Notes under the pieces: generated by a model
What the model saw: only the letters and a program-made list of their open reading frames with translations
The model's database searches: none
What the model was told of the DNA's origin: nothing
Program-made: the position numbers and the translations under genes
Shown here: one piece after another, positions 9,533 through 17,256 of the stretch
How the letters are laid out: the number at the start of each line of letters is the position of its first letter
Numbering within the stretch: position 1 is the first letter of the stretch
Origin: an uncultured Prevotella sp.
GTDB lineage: Bacteria; Bacteroidota; Bacteroidia; Bacteroidales; Bacteroidaceae
Direction of reading: 5' to 3'
Assembly (NCBI GenBank): GCA_900554835.1
Contig: USJD01000002.1
Coordinates: forward strand, 9,412 to 73,411
Length of the DNA: 64,000 nucleotides

Positions 9533-10975
9533 CTATAATGCTTTGGCAAAATAGGTGTAGATAACCGTTCCCACAGGGTTCAACTCTTGCAGGGTATTCC
9601 GGATGGCATCTCGGAGATTATTATTGGCTCCCCATGAGAAAAGTTGGTCCAAACGGGCAGAAAGGTTGGGCTGACTTTCTGCTATGGTTACGTCAATGCG
9701 GAGAAGGTCTCCTTGCTCGCCCCCAATGATGTTTCCTTTAAATTGAGGTGAGAAGATGATGCCTATCTCTGCCTTCTTGCCATTACTTTGAGCCATGCTT
9801 TGGGCAAATAAGTCTTGGTCCAGTATCAGCAAGTCTTTGATTTCCGCAGGTTTTGACTGGTTCTTTTTGTAGTCAAACTCTGCGAGCATCTTTCCATTCT
9901 CATCATAATAGGAGGCTGATTTCTCTTTGTCGGCAAGAACCTTCTGATATAAGGCGTATTGCTGGAAATCTTCTTCTACATCGGTCACTTTTACTGCAAG
10001 TTTCTTGATGATGTAAGAATCCTGATTGCTGAAGTCGAAGAAAAGGTTTCGGAATAATGCCGTATATCTTGGATTAAATCCAGCCTGCTTGGCTTCTTCT
10101 GAGTTCTTCTGCGCATCTTCCCAGCTCACGCCTAACGGATAATATTCCAAGCGGGCTCCCTGACCGTAATTGGTGTAGGCTGTCTCACTTCCGTCCTCCA
10201 TGACACCTGTCACGAGGTCTTCGCCTGTTTCTGCATCATGATAGTTGCCGCCTTGCGAAGCGGAAGGGTAGGATGTGGAGACAGAATAAGCATCTGTGGA
10301 GAGATGAAATTCCTGATAACTGGTAATGCCCACTGCGGATTCTTTGATCTTGTTGAGGAACTGGTGGCTCTTGTTATCAAACACGATGAAATACAAGTGA
10401 TAAGGAATATTTCTTTCGCCGATGAAATCGAAGACAAAGAAAGTGATGTCGTTACCTTCTTTCAGCCAATTGGTGAAATAACGGGTAGCGAAACTCTGAT
10501 GCTGGACTTGTCTGTCGGGAGTAAATTCCTCGAAATCTGTAACTAATAAACTGCTCTTGCCATCTCTGACAATCTTGTCGAGTGTCTTTTCGATAGGAGC
10601 CATTTGCTGGACATACGAACCGGTGTCCATGATTTTGTTGTATAGCTTAGTCTGTTTCAGATTCAAAGGAGTTATCTTGTCGTCTGCAAGCGAGAATACC
10701 TGGCAAGAATCATTACTGGTAAGTTTCTGAACAGTAGCATTCAGAAAACTGGCAGCGTCTTTGTTCTTGTATGCGAGTACTACACCATCAGAGAGGTCAA
10801 AGTAAGCAGAAGTTTGATTGCCGGCATTCTTTAAAGTGATGTCCTTGTCAAAATACTGCTTTACCTGTTGTGGCATGCTGGTTTCATCAGAGCTTCCACA
10901 AGATGTGAAACTTGAACTTGCCAAAAGCATCATGGCTGCAAATAACAAGTTTTTTATGTTGAATATATTCATCAT
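9533..10975 (-). CDS. Large lipoprotein with vWA-like N-terminal region
   Basis: A 480-residue protein with a lipoprotein signal: hydrophobic stretch 8-19 and a lipobox-type SSFTSC with C26 as the acylated residue. After it, YFDLSDGVVLAY around 58-69 and LLVTDFEEF at 143-151 sit where a von Willebrand A domain carries its DxSxx metal motif and second Asp; the pattern is degenerate, so vWA is a guess. The C-terminal half is soluble and has no recognised domain. It is the first gene after a good promoter (11002-11033) and heads the run toward the tubulin-like gene. It is probably exported, giving the operon an envelope component. Translation could begin at either of two adjacent Met codons. Confidence 0.7.
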   Translation of the reverse strand: MMNIFNIKNLLFAAMMLLASSSFTSCGSSDETSMPQQVKQYFDKDITLKNAGNQTSAYFDLSDGVVLAYKNKDAASFLNATVQKLTSNDSCQVFSLADDKITPLNLKQTKLYNKIMDTGSYVQQMAPIEKTLDKIVRDGKSSLLVTDFEEFTPDRQVQHQSFATRYFTNWLKEGNDITFFVFDFIGERNIPYHLYFIVFDNKSHQFLNKIKESAVGITSYQEFHLSTDAYSVSTSYPSASQGGNYHDAETGEDLVTGVMEDGSETAYTNYGQGARLEYYPLGVSWEDAQKNSEEAKQAGFNPRYTALFRNLFFDFSNQDSYIIKKLAVKVTDVEEDFQQYALYQKVLADKEKSASYYDENGKMLAEFDYKKNQSKPAEIKDLLILDQDLFAQSMAQSNGKKAEIGIIFSPQFKGNIIGGEQGDLLRIDVTIAESQPNLSARLDQLFSWGANNNLRDAIRNTLQELNPVGTVIYTYFAKAL

Positions 10976-11001
10976 AATAAGGTATGTTTATGTCTTTTGT
11001 G

Positions 11002-11033
11002 CAAAAATAGCCAAAAAAAATAGACATGCCAAA
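11002..11033 (-). promoter_or_regulatory. Promoter of the lipoprotein-tubulin-actin-GTPase operon
   Basis: On the minus strand a TTTG (11033-11030) is followed after 20 nt by TATTTTTG (11009-11002), fitting the Bacteroidota -33/-7 form TTTG-N19/20-TAnnTTTG. It lies 27 bases upstream of the lipoprotein start and downstream of the response-regulator gene. Confidence 0.6.
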
Positions 11034-11038
11034 TTATT

Positions 11039-11061
11039 CCTCGCAAACTTGGTTTGCGAGG
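11039..11061. terminator. Perfect 10-bp hairpin between regulator and NTPase operon
   Basis: CCTCGCAAAC (11039-11048) pairs exactly with GTTTGCGAGG (11052-11061) over a 3-nt loop. It lies 35 bases past the stop of the minus-strand response regulator. On the minus strand it is followed by AATAATTTGG rather than a T-run; the T-rich side is on the plus strand. It could end regulator transcription weakly or act as a processing hairpin. Confidence 0.4.
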
Positions 11062-11095
11062 CTTTGTTTTTTGTTTCTTTAACGCATAAGATAGG

Positions 11096-12538
11096 TTACA
11101 ACCCGTATTTCTTGAGTTTGTTATAGAGAGTTTTCCTGTCTATAGCAAGCAGTTGCGCAGCTTTGCTCTTATTGCCTCCTGCTGCTTTGATGGCCGCTTC
11201 TATACGTTGCAGTTCTGTCTGTTCATCATGCAAGGTGATAGGGGCTTGTGGCTGAATATGGCTCATGCATTGTTCGAGCTCATTCACGCTGATATAGTCG
11301 CCCTTGGCAAGCAGGGTGGCGCGTTTCATCACGTTGTTGAGTTCTCGCAGGTTACCAGGCCAGTTGTAGGATGCAATTCTTTCCTTGGCTTTCCCGTCCA
11401 GTCCCAAGATCTGGCGTCCCAACTCTTTGTTGGCCTTTTTAATAAAGAGGTCTGCAAAGAGGAAGAGGTCTGTTCCGCGGTCTTTCAGCTCAGGCATATA
11501 GATTGTAAACTCATTGACACGATGATACAGGTCTTCTCGGAAATTGCCTTCAGCCACTCGTTGGGCAAGATTCTCATTGGTTGCACATACGAGTCGGATG
11601 TCGATATCTATTTCCTTGGTGCTTCCCAAAGGACGGATCTTCCGTTCCTGAAGAGCACGGAGCAACTGTACCTGCACCTCGTAGTTCAGGTTTCCCATTT
11701 CATCCAGGAAGAGTGTACCGCCATTAGCCATTTCAAAAGCGCCCTTCTTGTCTTGATCAGCACCGGTAAAGGCTCCCTTTGTGTATCCGAAGAATTCTGA
11801 TGCAGCTACGTCTTTCGGAATGGCTCCACAGTCGAGTGCAAAGAATGGCTTTCCTGCCCGTTGACTCAGATCGTGGATGCGGTGAGCCACATATTCCTTA
11901 CCTGTTCCGCTGGCTCCGAGGATGAGAACCGACATAGGAGTAGGCGCAACAAGTGAAACGAAGTCGTACAGTTTCTTGGAGGCTTCGCTTTCTCCTTCCA
12001 GATATTTCGGAACATCCTGATTATTAGAGGCCTCTGAGGAAACCCCAGCCGAAGAACGGTTAGTCTGGCTTTTTGTTTTTTGTGAAACAGAAGAAGCACT
12101 TTCATCTTCAGCAGATGAAGAATTTTTGTGTCTGATTGCTCGTTCTTCGCTCTTACCATCATTTTGTGCTTGTTTACCAGCTTTCAATGCCTCCTGAATC
12201 TTCTCTAACAAGATGTCTGGATGGAAAGGTTTGGCAACATAATCAGTCGCGCCCGATTTCATGGCGAGAACTGCATTCTGAACTTCTGCATAGCTGGTCA
12301 TGACGATGAAAGGAATGGTGTAATCGTGTTTTTTGAGCCATTGCAGAAGAGTGAGCCCATCATGATCAGGGAGTCTGAGGTCGGACAAGACCAAGTCCCA
12401 GTGACTGTTGTCTTCAAAAAAATGCAATGCCGTTTTCACCGAAGTCGCTCTTTCAACCTCGAATCCCTTTTTCCTGAGCCATGTCTGTATCATGGTTCCG
12501 AAAGCTAAATCGTCTTCTACTATCAATATTTTAGCCAT
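11096..12538 (-). CDS. Sigma-54-dependent response regulator (NtrC/AtoC family)
   Basis: A 480-residue three-domain activator. The receiver domain (1-~120) has acidic pocket E8-D9-D10, phospho-acceptor D53 in LSDLRLPDHDG, T81 and K103. A low-complexity Ser/Lys linker (~120-175) leads to an AAA+ domain with Walker A GASGTGKE at 208-215, the sigma-54-contacting GAFTGA loop at 255-260 and Walker B TLFLDEMG at 275-282. A Fis-type helix-turn-helix ends the protein (NKSKAAQLLAIDRKTLYNKL). All catalytic elements look intact. No sensor kinase gene is adjacent in the window. It is codirectional with, and 120 bases ahead of, the NTPase operon, though that operon has its own sigma-A-like promoter, so direct control is unproven. 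Confidence 0.95.
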   Translation of the reverse strand: MAKILIVEDDLAFGTMIQTWLRKKGFEVERATSVKTALHFFEDNSHWDLVLSDLRLPDHDGLTLLQWLKKHDYTIPFIVMTSYAEVQNAVLAMKSGATDYVAKPFHPDILLEKIQEALKAGKQAQNDGKSEERAIRHKNSSSAEDESASSVSQKTKSQTNRSSAGVSSEASNNQDVPKYLEGESEASKKLYDFVSLVAPTPMSVLILGASGTGKEYVAHRIHDLSQRAGKPFFALDCGAIPKDVAASEFFGYTKGAFTGADQDKKGAFEMANGGTLFLDEMGNLNYEVQVQLLRALQERKIRPLGSTKEIDIDIRLVCATNENLAQRVAEGNFREDLYHRVNEFTIYMPELKDRGTDLFLFADLFIKKANKELGRQILGLDGKAKERIASYNWPGNLRELNNVMKRATLLAKGDYISVNELEQCMSHIQPQAPITLHDEQTELQRIEAAIKAAGGNKSKAAQLLAIDRKTLYNKLKKYGL

Positions 12539-12625
12539 GCTGTTACAATCTTTTTCTCTTCCGGAGTGCTGCTCCTTATGATGTTGGAGTGCTATTCCTT
12601 ATTATATGGGTACTGTTTTGAATTG

Positions 12626-12633
12626 CAAATATA
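12626..12633 (-). promoter_or_regulatory. Possible -7 element for the response regulator
   Basis: TATATTTG on the minus strand (12633-12626) fits TAnnTTTG, 88 bases before the regulator start. No TTTG at the expected -33 spacing, so this is weak. Confidence 0.3.
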
Positions 12634-12751
12634 CAGAAATAAAATGTATCTGACTACCCTTTTAACTTTCTTTTGCGTATTATGGCGCAAGATTTACCAA
12701 ACATTTGGTTTATAAGACAGATACGAGAAAAATTAAAGGAAGAAAAGTAAT

Positions 12752-13468
12752 ATGAAAAAGTTTAAGAAATGGGCTCTTGTAGCAATAGGAATGATGACGC
12801 TTGCCGTCTCTTTGGGTTCCTGCTCGGACGATGATAATGATTACTATTTGAGAACCGTTCCGAATGCTCTTGTTACGGTGAAGGTGACTGGAGATAGATG
12901 TTATTTTCAATTGGATGATCAGACAACATTGGCTCCTGGCAATATCAGTAAGAAACCTTTTGGGGATAAAGAGGTTCGTGCGCTGGTCAACTATACGATG
13001 ACCGACCGTAAAGATGATAAGTATGGAGCGGTGGTCAACGTCAACTGGATAGACAGTATTCTGACGAAGAAACCCGTGCCTTGTCTGGCTACTCCAGAGG
13101 AGAATGATGCCAAGTATGGGCATGATGCAATAGATATTGTGCGTGATTGGGTGACGGTGGTAGAGGATGGTTATCTGACGCTGCGTTTCCGCGCCCTTTG
13201 GGGGAATGTAAAACCGCACTCTATCAATCTGATAGCTCATGTAAATCCTCAGAATCCATACGAGGTAGAGCTTCGTCATCATACGAATGGTGACCCTCAG
13301 TTGCGCTGGGGAGATGCTTTGGTGGCTTTCGATTTGAACGATGTTTTGCCGGATACTCAAGGTAAAAAGGTGAAACTTACAGTCAAGTGGAAATCTACTG
13401 TGGGCGATAAGACTGTAGATTTTGATTATTGTTCCCGCAAGTCGATGACGGCGGAAAACAATAACTGA
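12752..13468 (+). CDS. NigD-like lipoprotein
   Basis: A 238-residue exported protein. The signal peptide has a hydrophobic core at ~8-20 ending in a lipobox SLGSC, followed by SDDDND. Acidic residues just after the lipidated Cys are the known lipoprotein export signal of Bacteroidota, so surface exposure is likely. The body, with DRCYFQLDDQTTLAPGN, RALVNYTMTD and VNVNWIDSILTK near 50-110, matches the two-part layout of NigD-like proteins, a family first seen in bacteriocin-linked operons but widespread with no settled function. It stands alone, with a strong terminator directly downstream. Confidence 0.8.
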   Translation: MKKFKKWALVAIGMMTLAVSLGSCSDDDNDYYLRTVPNALVTVKVTGDRCYFQLDDQTTLAPGNISKKPFGDKEVRALVNYTMTDRKDDKYGAVVNVNWIDSILTKKPVPCLATPEENDAKYGHDAIDIVRDWVTVVEDGYLTLRFRALWGNVKPHSINLIAHVNPQNPYEVELRHHTNGDPQLRWGDALVAFDLNDVLPDTQGKKVKLTVKWKSTVGDKTVDFDYCSRKSMTAENNN

Positions 13469-13501
13469 TGATATTTTATATATTGTGTATGAGGAATGGA
13501 A

Positions 13502-13547
13502 GAGGGGCACGACCATCATCATGATGGTTGCGCCCCTCGATTTTTTT
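13502..13547 (+). terminator. Rho-independent terminator of the NigD-like gene
   Basis: GAGGGGC (13502-13508) pairs with GCCCCTC (13532-13538), with an inner self-complementary stem ACCATCAT/ATGATGGT, followed by seven Ts. Confidence 0.85.
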
Positions 13548-13559
13548 CTTTATCTAACT

Positions 13560-14465
13560 CTATTTGAGTAATTTCAGTGCTTCTCCTGTCAGATACGGCT
13601 TGATTTTTTCTAGTGGAACCGTAAAGGAGACTAATCCCATAACATAAGGTCCTATTTCATATTGCTGATAGATAAAGTGTACTCCGTCTTTTGCCAGATA
13701 TGGGGAGGAAGAAGGCAATGGGATGATTCCGTTTTCTATAAACAGATAGTCGTTGAGCTGAGCATCTGTTATTTGTTCTTCATTTTCTGTTTGACTTTCA
13801 TTCCCACTCTGTTGGTTCAAGTAACTTAATACTCCCTTGCGCAAGATGGGCTGTAAGTCCTTTACCCTGGCCGTATCTACCACCTGACTCAGTTTCTTAC
13901 CCGTAGCCTTTACGATATTGAATGAGCGTTCGAAGGTTGAGCCGTGAGCACCAGCAAGATAGACATACGAAAAGCAATGATAAGTAACATAACTGTCCGT
14001 TTCAGCTTCCTTATTCAGCCTGATGTCGTAACTCATATTTGCATCGGCACGTGGATCGGCATCCTTGAGGTCTTTCATCTGACTTTTCAGATAGGCAAAA
14101 TTGTCCTTACAGTATTTCTCAATCACCAAATTTCCATTGGCAAGATCGCCCTTGTAGCTTTCCTGCTTTTCTATCTGATCTCCATTCATGTTTCCAAGAT
14201 ACAAATTGGCTAATTCCTCGTTGAGGATAGTTCTGATATTCTTTGAAAGCTCATTGGGTTCAGTTGGATAATCTACGCTGATGGCGCATTGTACTATTTC
14301 GCCTTCTTGCAGGATACAACTGTCGGTGCTGACCACGAGTGTATCGGCAGCTTGTGCTTCCTTGACATCGTTGGCTGCTTGTGCCTTCGTAGAACTGGCT
14401 TTGCATCCCATCATGATGCTGGCTACTAAGGCAAGTGTTATGAGTGATAAATGTTTCTTTTTCAT
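13560..14465 (-). CDS. DUF3298-type lipoprotein (RsiV-like C-terminal domain)
   Basis: A 301-residue protein with an N-terminal signal and lipobox SIMMGC (C21). Central region has the YLAGAHGS block (~168-175) typical of DUF3298, preceded by a DUF4163-like part with SYDIRLNKEAETDSYVTY. The end, YQQYEIGPYVMGLVSFTVP, is the family's C-terminal signature. The family includes the periplasmic part of RsiV, which binds lysozyme, and many free lipoproteins of unknown role; there is no sigma/anti-sigma gene here. Convergent with the NigD-like gene. A near-consensus minus-strand -7 (TATCTTTA, 14505-14498) lies 33 bases upstream. Confidence 0.8.
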   Translation of the reverse strand: MKKKHLSLITLALVASIMMGCKASSTKAQAANDVKEAQAADTLVVSTDSCILQEGEIVQCAISVDYPTEPNELSKNIRTILNEELANLYLGNMNGDQIEKQESYKGDLANGNLVIEKYCKDNFAYLKSQMKDLKDADPRADANMSYDIRLNKEAETDSYVTYHCFSYVYLAGAHGSTFERSFNIVKATGKKLSQVVDTARVKDLQPILRKGVLSYLNQQSGNESQTENEEQITDAQLNDYLFIENGIIPLPSSSPYLAKDGVHFIYQQYEIGPYVMGLVSFTVPLEKIKPYLTGEALKLLK

Positions 14466-14579
14466 CTGAATTCTGTTTTTAGTTGAAAAATTCTGAGTAA
14501 AGATAAGCTATTTTTTTGAAAGTAGTATCTTCTGTTCACATTTTTTAAAGAATAAAGTCTGAACTTGCCACATGTTTTT

Positions 14580-14642
14580 GTATTTCTACCAAAAACTTGC
14601 TCCATTTTGTGTACTTCTATCAAGAACTCTCCCCATTTTGTG
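14580..14642 (+). repeat. Two tandem 31-32-nt imperfect repeats
   Basis: 14580-14611 and 14611-14642 are copies of the same unit, both running GTA.TTCTA.CAA.AACT and ending CCATTTTGTG, with 6 differences in 32. They lie immediately upstream of the acetyltransferase promoter. Function unknown. Confidence 0.6.
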
Positions 14643-14672
14643 CTTGTAAATGCATATTTTGCAGTTAATAAT

Positions 14673-14703
14673 TTTGCATTTTACAAGAATTATGTTACCT
14701 TTG
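14673..14703 (+). promoter_or_regulatory. Promoter of the acetyltransferase-cytidylyltransferase-SDR operon
   Basis: TTTG (14673-14676), 19 nt, then TACCTTTG (14696-14703), an exact Bacteroidota promoter. It lies 20 bases before the ATG at 14724 and therefore rules out the longer reading frame that begins at 14565. Confidence 0.8.
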
Positions 14704-14723
14704 CGCTTAAGTTTAGATTAGAA

Positions 14724-15272
14724 ATGAATCCAATAACGCAAACTATCATCCTGACGGCATCTGCGATGAGAATGCTTCCGCACATTGCCTTGTATCTGCT
14801 TCATAAGAAGGAGATAGATGCCGATTTGTGCCAAGTGCAGGACAAGAAGCCTTCTGTCTTGAATTTTATCAAGGCGTGTACACGTGAACGCTCTTTTCGT
14901 AATCTTTTTTACTACCGCATGGGCGAATACCGCTCGGTATTTATCTCTTGGCTCTTGCCACCAGAGCGAACTTTGAATATCTGGTGTCCTCGCATCGGAG
15001 AGGGTGCTCATCTGGAACATGCTTATGCTACGTATCTCAATGCAGAGGCTATCGGCAAGAATTTCTATTGTCTGCAGATGGTGACGTTGGGCAATGGGAA
15101 AGGCGGAAGACCTACCATTGGAGATGATGTGAAAATTTATACGGGAGCAACGGTTTTTGGAGGCATTCGTATTGGTAATCAGGTGACTATTGGAGCTGGA
15201 GCCGTAGTTTTCCAGGATGTGCCTGATGGGTGTACGGTTGTGGGAAATCCAGCAAGAATAGTTGAAAAATAA
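14724..15272 (+). CDS. Hexapeptide-repeat acetyltransferase (serine acetyltransferase-like)
   Basis: A 182-residue protein using the ATG at 14724; an in-frame start at 14565 lies upstream of the promoter and is rejected. An N-terminal alpha-helical part (RERSFRNLFYYRMGEY) precedes a left-handed beta-helix of hexapeptide repeats (IGDDVKIYTGATVFGGIRIG, IGAGAVVFQDVP) and the closing GNPARIV. The layout is that of CysE-like serine O-acetyltransferases. The usual catalytic His before VT.G is not where I expect it (FYCLQMVTLG), so the acceptor may be a polysaccharide or sugar rather than serine. It leads an operon with the cytidylyltransferase 18 bases downstream, which supports a surface-glycan role. 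Confidence 0.8.
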   Translation: MNPITQTIILTASAMRMLPHIALYLLHKKEIDADLCQVQDKKPSVLNFIKACTRERSFRNLFYYRMGEYRSVFISWLLPPERTLNIWCPRIGEGAHLEHAYATYLNAEAIGKNFYCLQMVTLGNGKGGRPTIGDDVKIYTGATVFGGIRIGNQVTIGAGAVVFQDVPDGCTVVGNPARIVEK

Positions 15273-15290
15273 TATAAAAATATAGAAGTT

Positions 15291-16007
15291 ATGAATTATG
15301 CACTTATCATAGCAGGAGGTTCTGGTAACAGAATGGGACAGGACATTCCTAAGCAGTTTATGCATGTGGATAATTGTCCGATTATTATCCATACGCTGAT
15401 GGCTTTCCAAAAACATCCTGATATTCAGGGTATTGCCGTGGTATGTCTGGCTGGTTGGGAAACGGTTTTGCAGTCTTATGCCAACCAGTTTAATATTACC
15501 AAGCTGAAATGGATTTTCCCTGGTGGTAATAATGGTCAGGAATCCATTCATAATGGTATTTATGGTCTGAAAGAGGCTGGATGCAGTGATGATGACCTGG
15601 TATTGGTACATGATGCAGTTCGTCCGTTGCTTTCGCAGGATATTATCTCTTCCAATATCGCTATCTGTCAGAAATATGGATATGCAATAACCGGCATCAA
15701 GTGTCGTGAGGCTATCTTGGAGAGTGAGGATGGATTTACATCGACTACAAGTATTCCACGTGACAAGTTGATCCGTACTCAGACTCCTCAAACCTTCCGC
15801 TTGGGAAATCTGATTGCTGCACATGAGGAAGCAAAGGCGAAAGGCATTACCAATTCTGTGGCATCCTGTACCTTGATGGCAGAACTTGGAGGCAGACAAA
15901 TGCATGTGGTTCCTGGTTCTGAGAAGAATATCAAGATTACAACCATAGAAGACCTCGAGATCTTGAAGGCTTTAATGAAGGTTCAGCCTGAATCTTGGTT
16001 GAAGTAG
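15291..16007 (+). CDS. IspD/TarI-family cytidylyltransferase
   Basis: A 238-residue CTP-dependent nucleotidyltransferase. The N-terminus LIIAGGSGNRMGQDIPKQF is the signature of the IspD/TarI family (glycine loop, catalytic Arg and Lys). VLVHDAVRPL near 103-112 carries the metal-binding Asp, and TPQTF is also conserved. The position of the IspD DTIK motif reads REAILES, so it departs from canonical MEP-pathway IspD. The neighbouring genes (LicD, SDR, flippase, GT2) suggest it activates a polyol or sugar phosphate as a CDP derivative, like TarI (CDP-ribitol), rather than making isoprenoids. Which substrate is used cannot be read from sequence. Confidence 0.8.
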   Translation: MNYALIIAGGSGNRMGQDIPKQFMHVDNCPIIIHTLMAFQKHPDIQGIAVVCLAGWETVLQSYANQFNITKLKWIFPGGNNGQESIHNGIYGLKEAGCSDDDLVLVHDAVRPLLSQDIISSNIAICQKYGYAITGIKCREAILESEDGFTSTTSIPRDKLIRTQTPQTFRLGNLIAAHEEAKAKGITNSVASCTLMAELGGRQMHVVPGSEKNIKITTIEDLEILKALMKVQPESWLK

Positions 16008-16099
16008 ATTTTATGGGATGCTGTAGATTCAATGGGTTGATATGGATTTAATAGCAGTAGATTTAATAGATTAAAAAAGTAGATGTAAACAAATAGTTT

Positions 16100-17230
16100 A
16101 TGGTAGAACATTCATCTTTTTCAGGTCATTCTCCTCATTCAGGTCATTCTCCTTATAATCAAGATATTAGGAGACTCTTTTCTGACGGATTAAATCTGGA
16201 GCGCCTTCGTGGTTCCCGCATTTTGATAGTGGGAGCTACGGGGTTGATAGGAAGTTGCATTGTGGATGTTCTGATGCAAAATCCGGATAAATGCTATCAG
16301 GTCATTGCTTCAGGTCGTAATCGCAATCGGGCAAAACAGAAGTTTGCTGCCTATTGGGAGGATGATTGTTTTTCCTTCATTGAGATGGATGTGACGCAGA
16401 CGGTGCTGGAAAATCTGGAAGAACAGACCAATGAAAAAGCTTGCAGTTACTTGTTGGAAAGGGTGGATTATATCATTGATGCTGCCAGTAATGCCAGCCC
16501 TAATTTCTTCAAACTGAAACCTGTAGAGGTCATGAAGGCCAATATCAATGGAGTTTCTCATCTGATGGAATATGGACTGGAACATGGTATGCGTAGGATG
16601 GTGTATGTTTCTTCTGGCGAAATTTACGGTGAGGGTGATGGCTCAGAATTTACTGAGATGAGCAGCGGATATGTGGATTGTGCCTCTGTTCGTGCCTGTT
16701 ACCCTTCATCCAAACGTGCGGCTGAAACTCTGTGCATGTCTTATGTCGAAGAATATCATGCAGATGTGGTTATTGCCCGTTTGAGCCATACCTATGGTCC
16801 TGGATTTACCGAAAGTGACAACCGTGTATTTGCTCAATTCATCAGAAATGTATTGAGAGGAGAAGATATTGTTCTGAAAAGCAAGGGTGAGGCATTCCGC
16901 TCCTGGCTCTATGTTGTGGATGCTGCTCATGCTATCTTGCGGCTTCTGATGGATGGGGAGAAAGGAAATGCCTACAATGTGGCACACTCGGAGTCCAATA
17001 TCTCCATTCGTCAATTGGCAGAGTTGATTGCTGGAAAGGCGCATCGTAAGGTCGTATTTGATATTCCCGAGGATGCTTTGCAGGGCAATACGACTCCTAT
17101 TACCAAGGCTACGTTTAATACAGATAAACTGAAGGCCTTGGGCTGGAAACCCTTGTTTGATGTAGAACAGGGCTTTGAGCATACTCTGGCGGAGTGTTCT
17201 GCTGGCAGTCATCCTTCTTCTAAGCAGTGA
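16100..17230 (+). CDS. NAD-dependent epimerase/dehydratase (extended SDR)
   Basis: A 376-residue extended short-chain dehydrogenase/reductase. Rossmann motif GATGLIG at 45-51, active-site SSGEIYG at 171-177 and the YxxxK pair Y201/K205 (YPSSK) are all present. C-terminal SDR features SWLYVVDAA and YNVAHSESNISIRQLAELI follow. Resembles dTDP-glucose 4,6-dehydratase/UDP-glucuronate decarboxylase relatives, substrate unknown. Co-directional with and 92 bases after the cytidylyltransferase; it may build or modify the precursor of the CDP-linked group. The extreme N-terminus contains a tandem SGHSP repeat encoded by an 18-nt duplication (16121-16156). Confidence 0.85.
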   Translation: MVEHSSFSGHSPHSGHSPYNQDIRRLFSDGLNLERLRGSRILIVGATGLIGSCIVDVLMQNPDKCYQVIASGRNRNRAKQKFAAYWEDDCFSFIEMDVTQTVLENLEEQTNEKACSYLLERVDYIIDAASNASPNFFKLKPVEVMKANINGVSHLMEYGLEHGMRRMVYVSSGEIYGEGDGSEFTEMSSGYVDCASVRACYPSSKRAAETLCMSYVEEYHADVVIARLSHTYGPGFTESDNRVFAQFIRNVLRGEDIVLKSKGEAFRSWLYVVDAAHAILRLLMDGEKGNAYNVAHSESNISIRQLAELIAGKAHRKVVFDIPEDALQGNTTPITKATFNTDKLKALGWKPLFDVEQGFEHTLAECSAGSHPSSKQ

Positions 17231-17256
17231 GATGGTGTCATAAGTCCAAGCCCCCC

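Noticed and set aside
12710..13522. Long open frame on the minus strand opposite the NigD-like gene
   Set aside because: It lies wholly over a well-supported lipoprotein gene, is rich in Ile/His/Arg as expected from antisense codons, and has no signal or domain.
14718..15905. 395-codon minus-strand frame over the acetyltransferase and cytidylyltransferase genes
   Set aside because: Antisense shadow of two genes with clear motifs; composition (His/Ser/Ile/Arg) is typical of a reversed frame.
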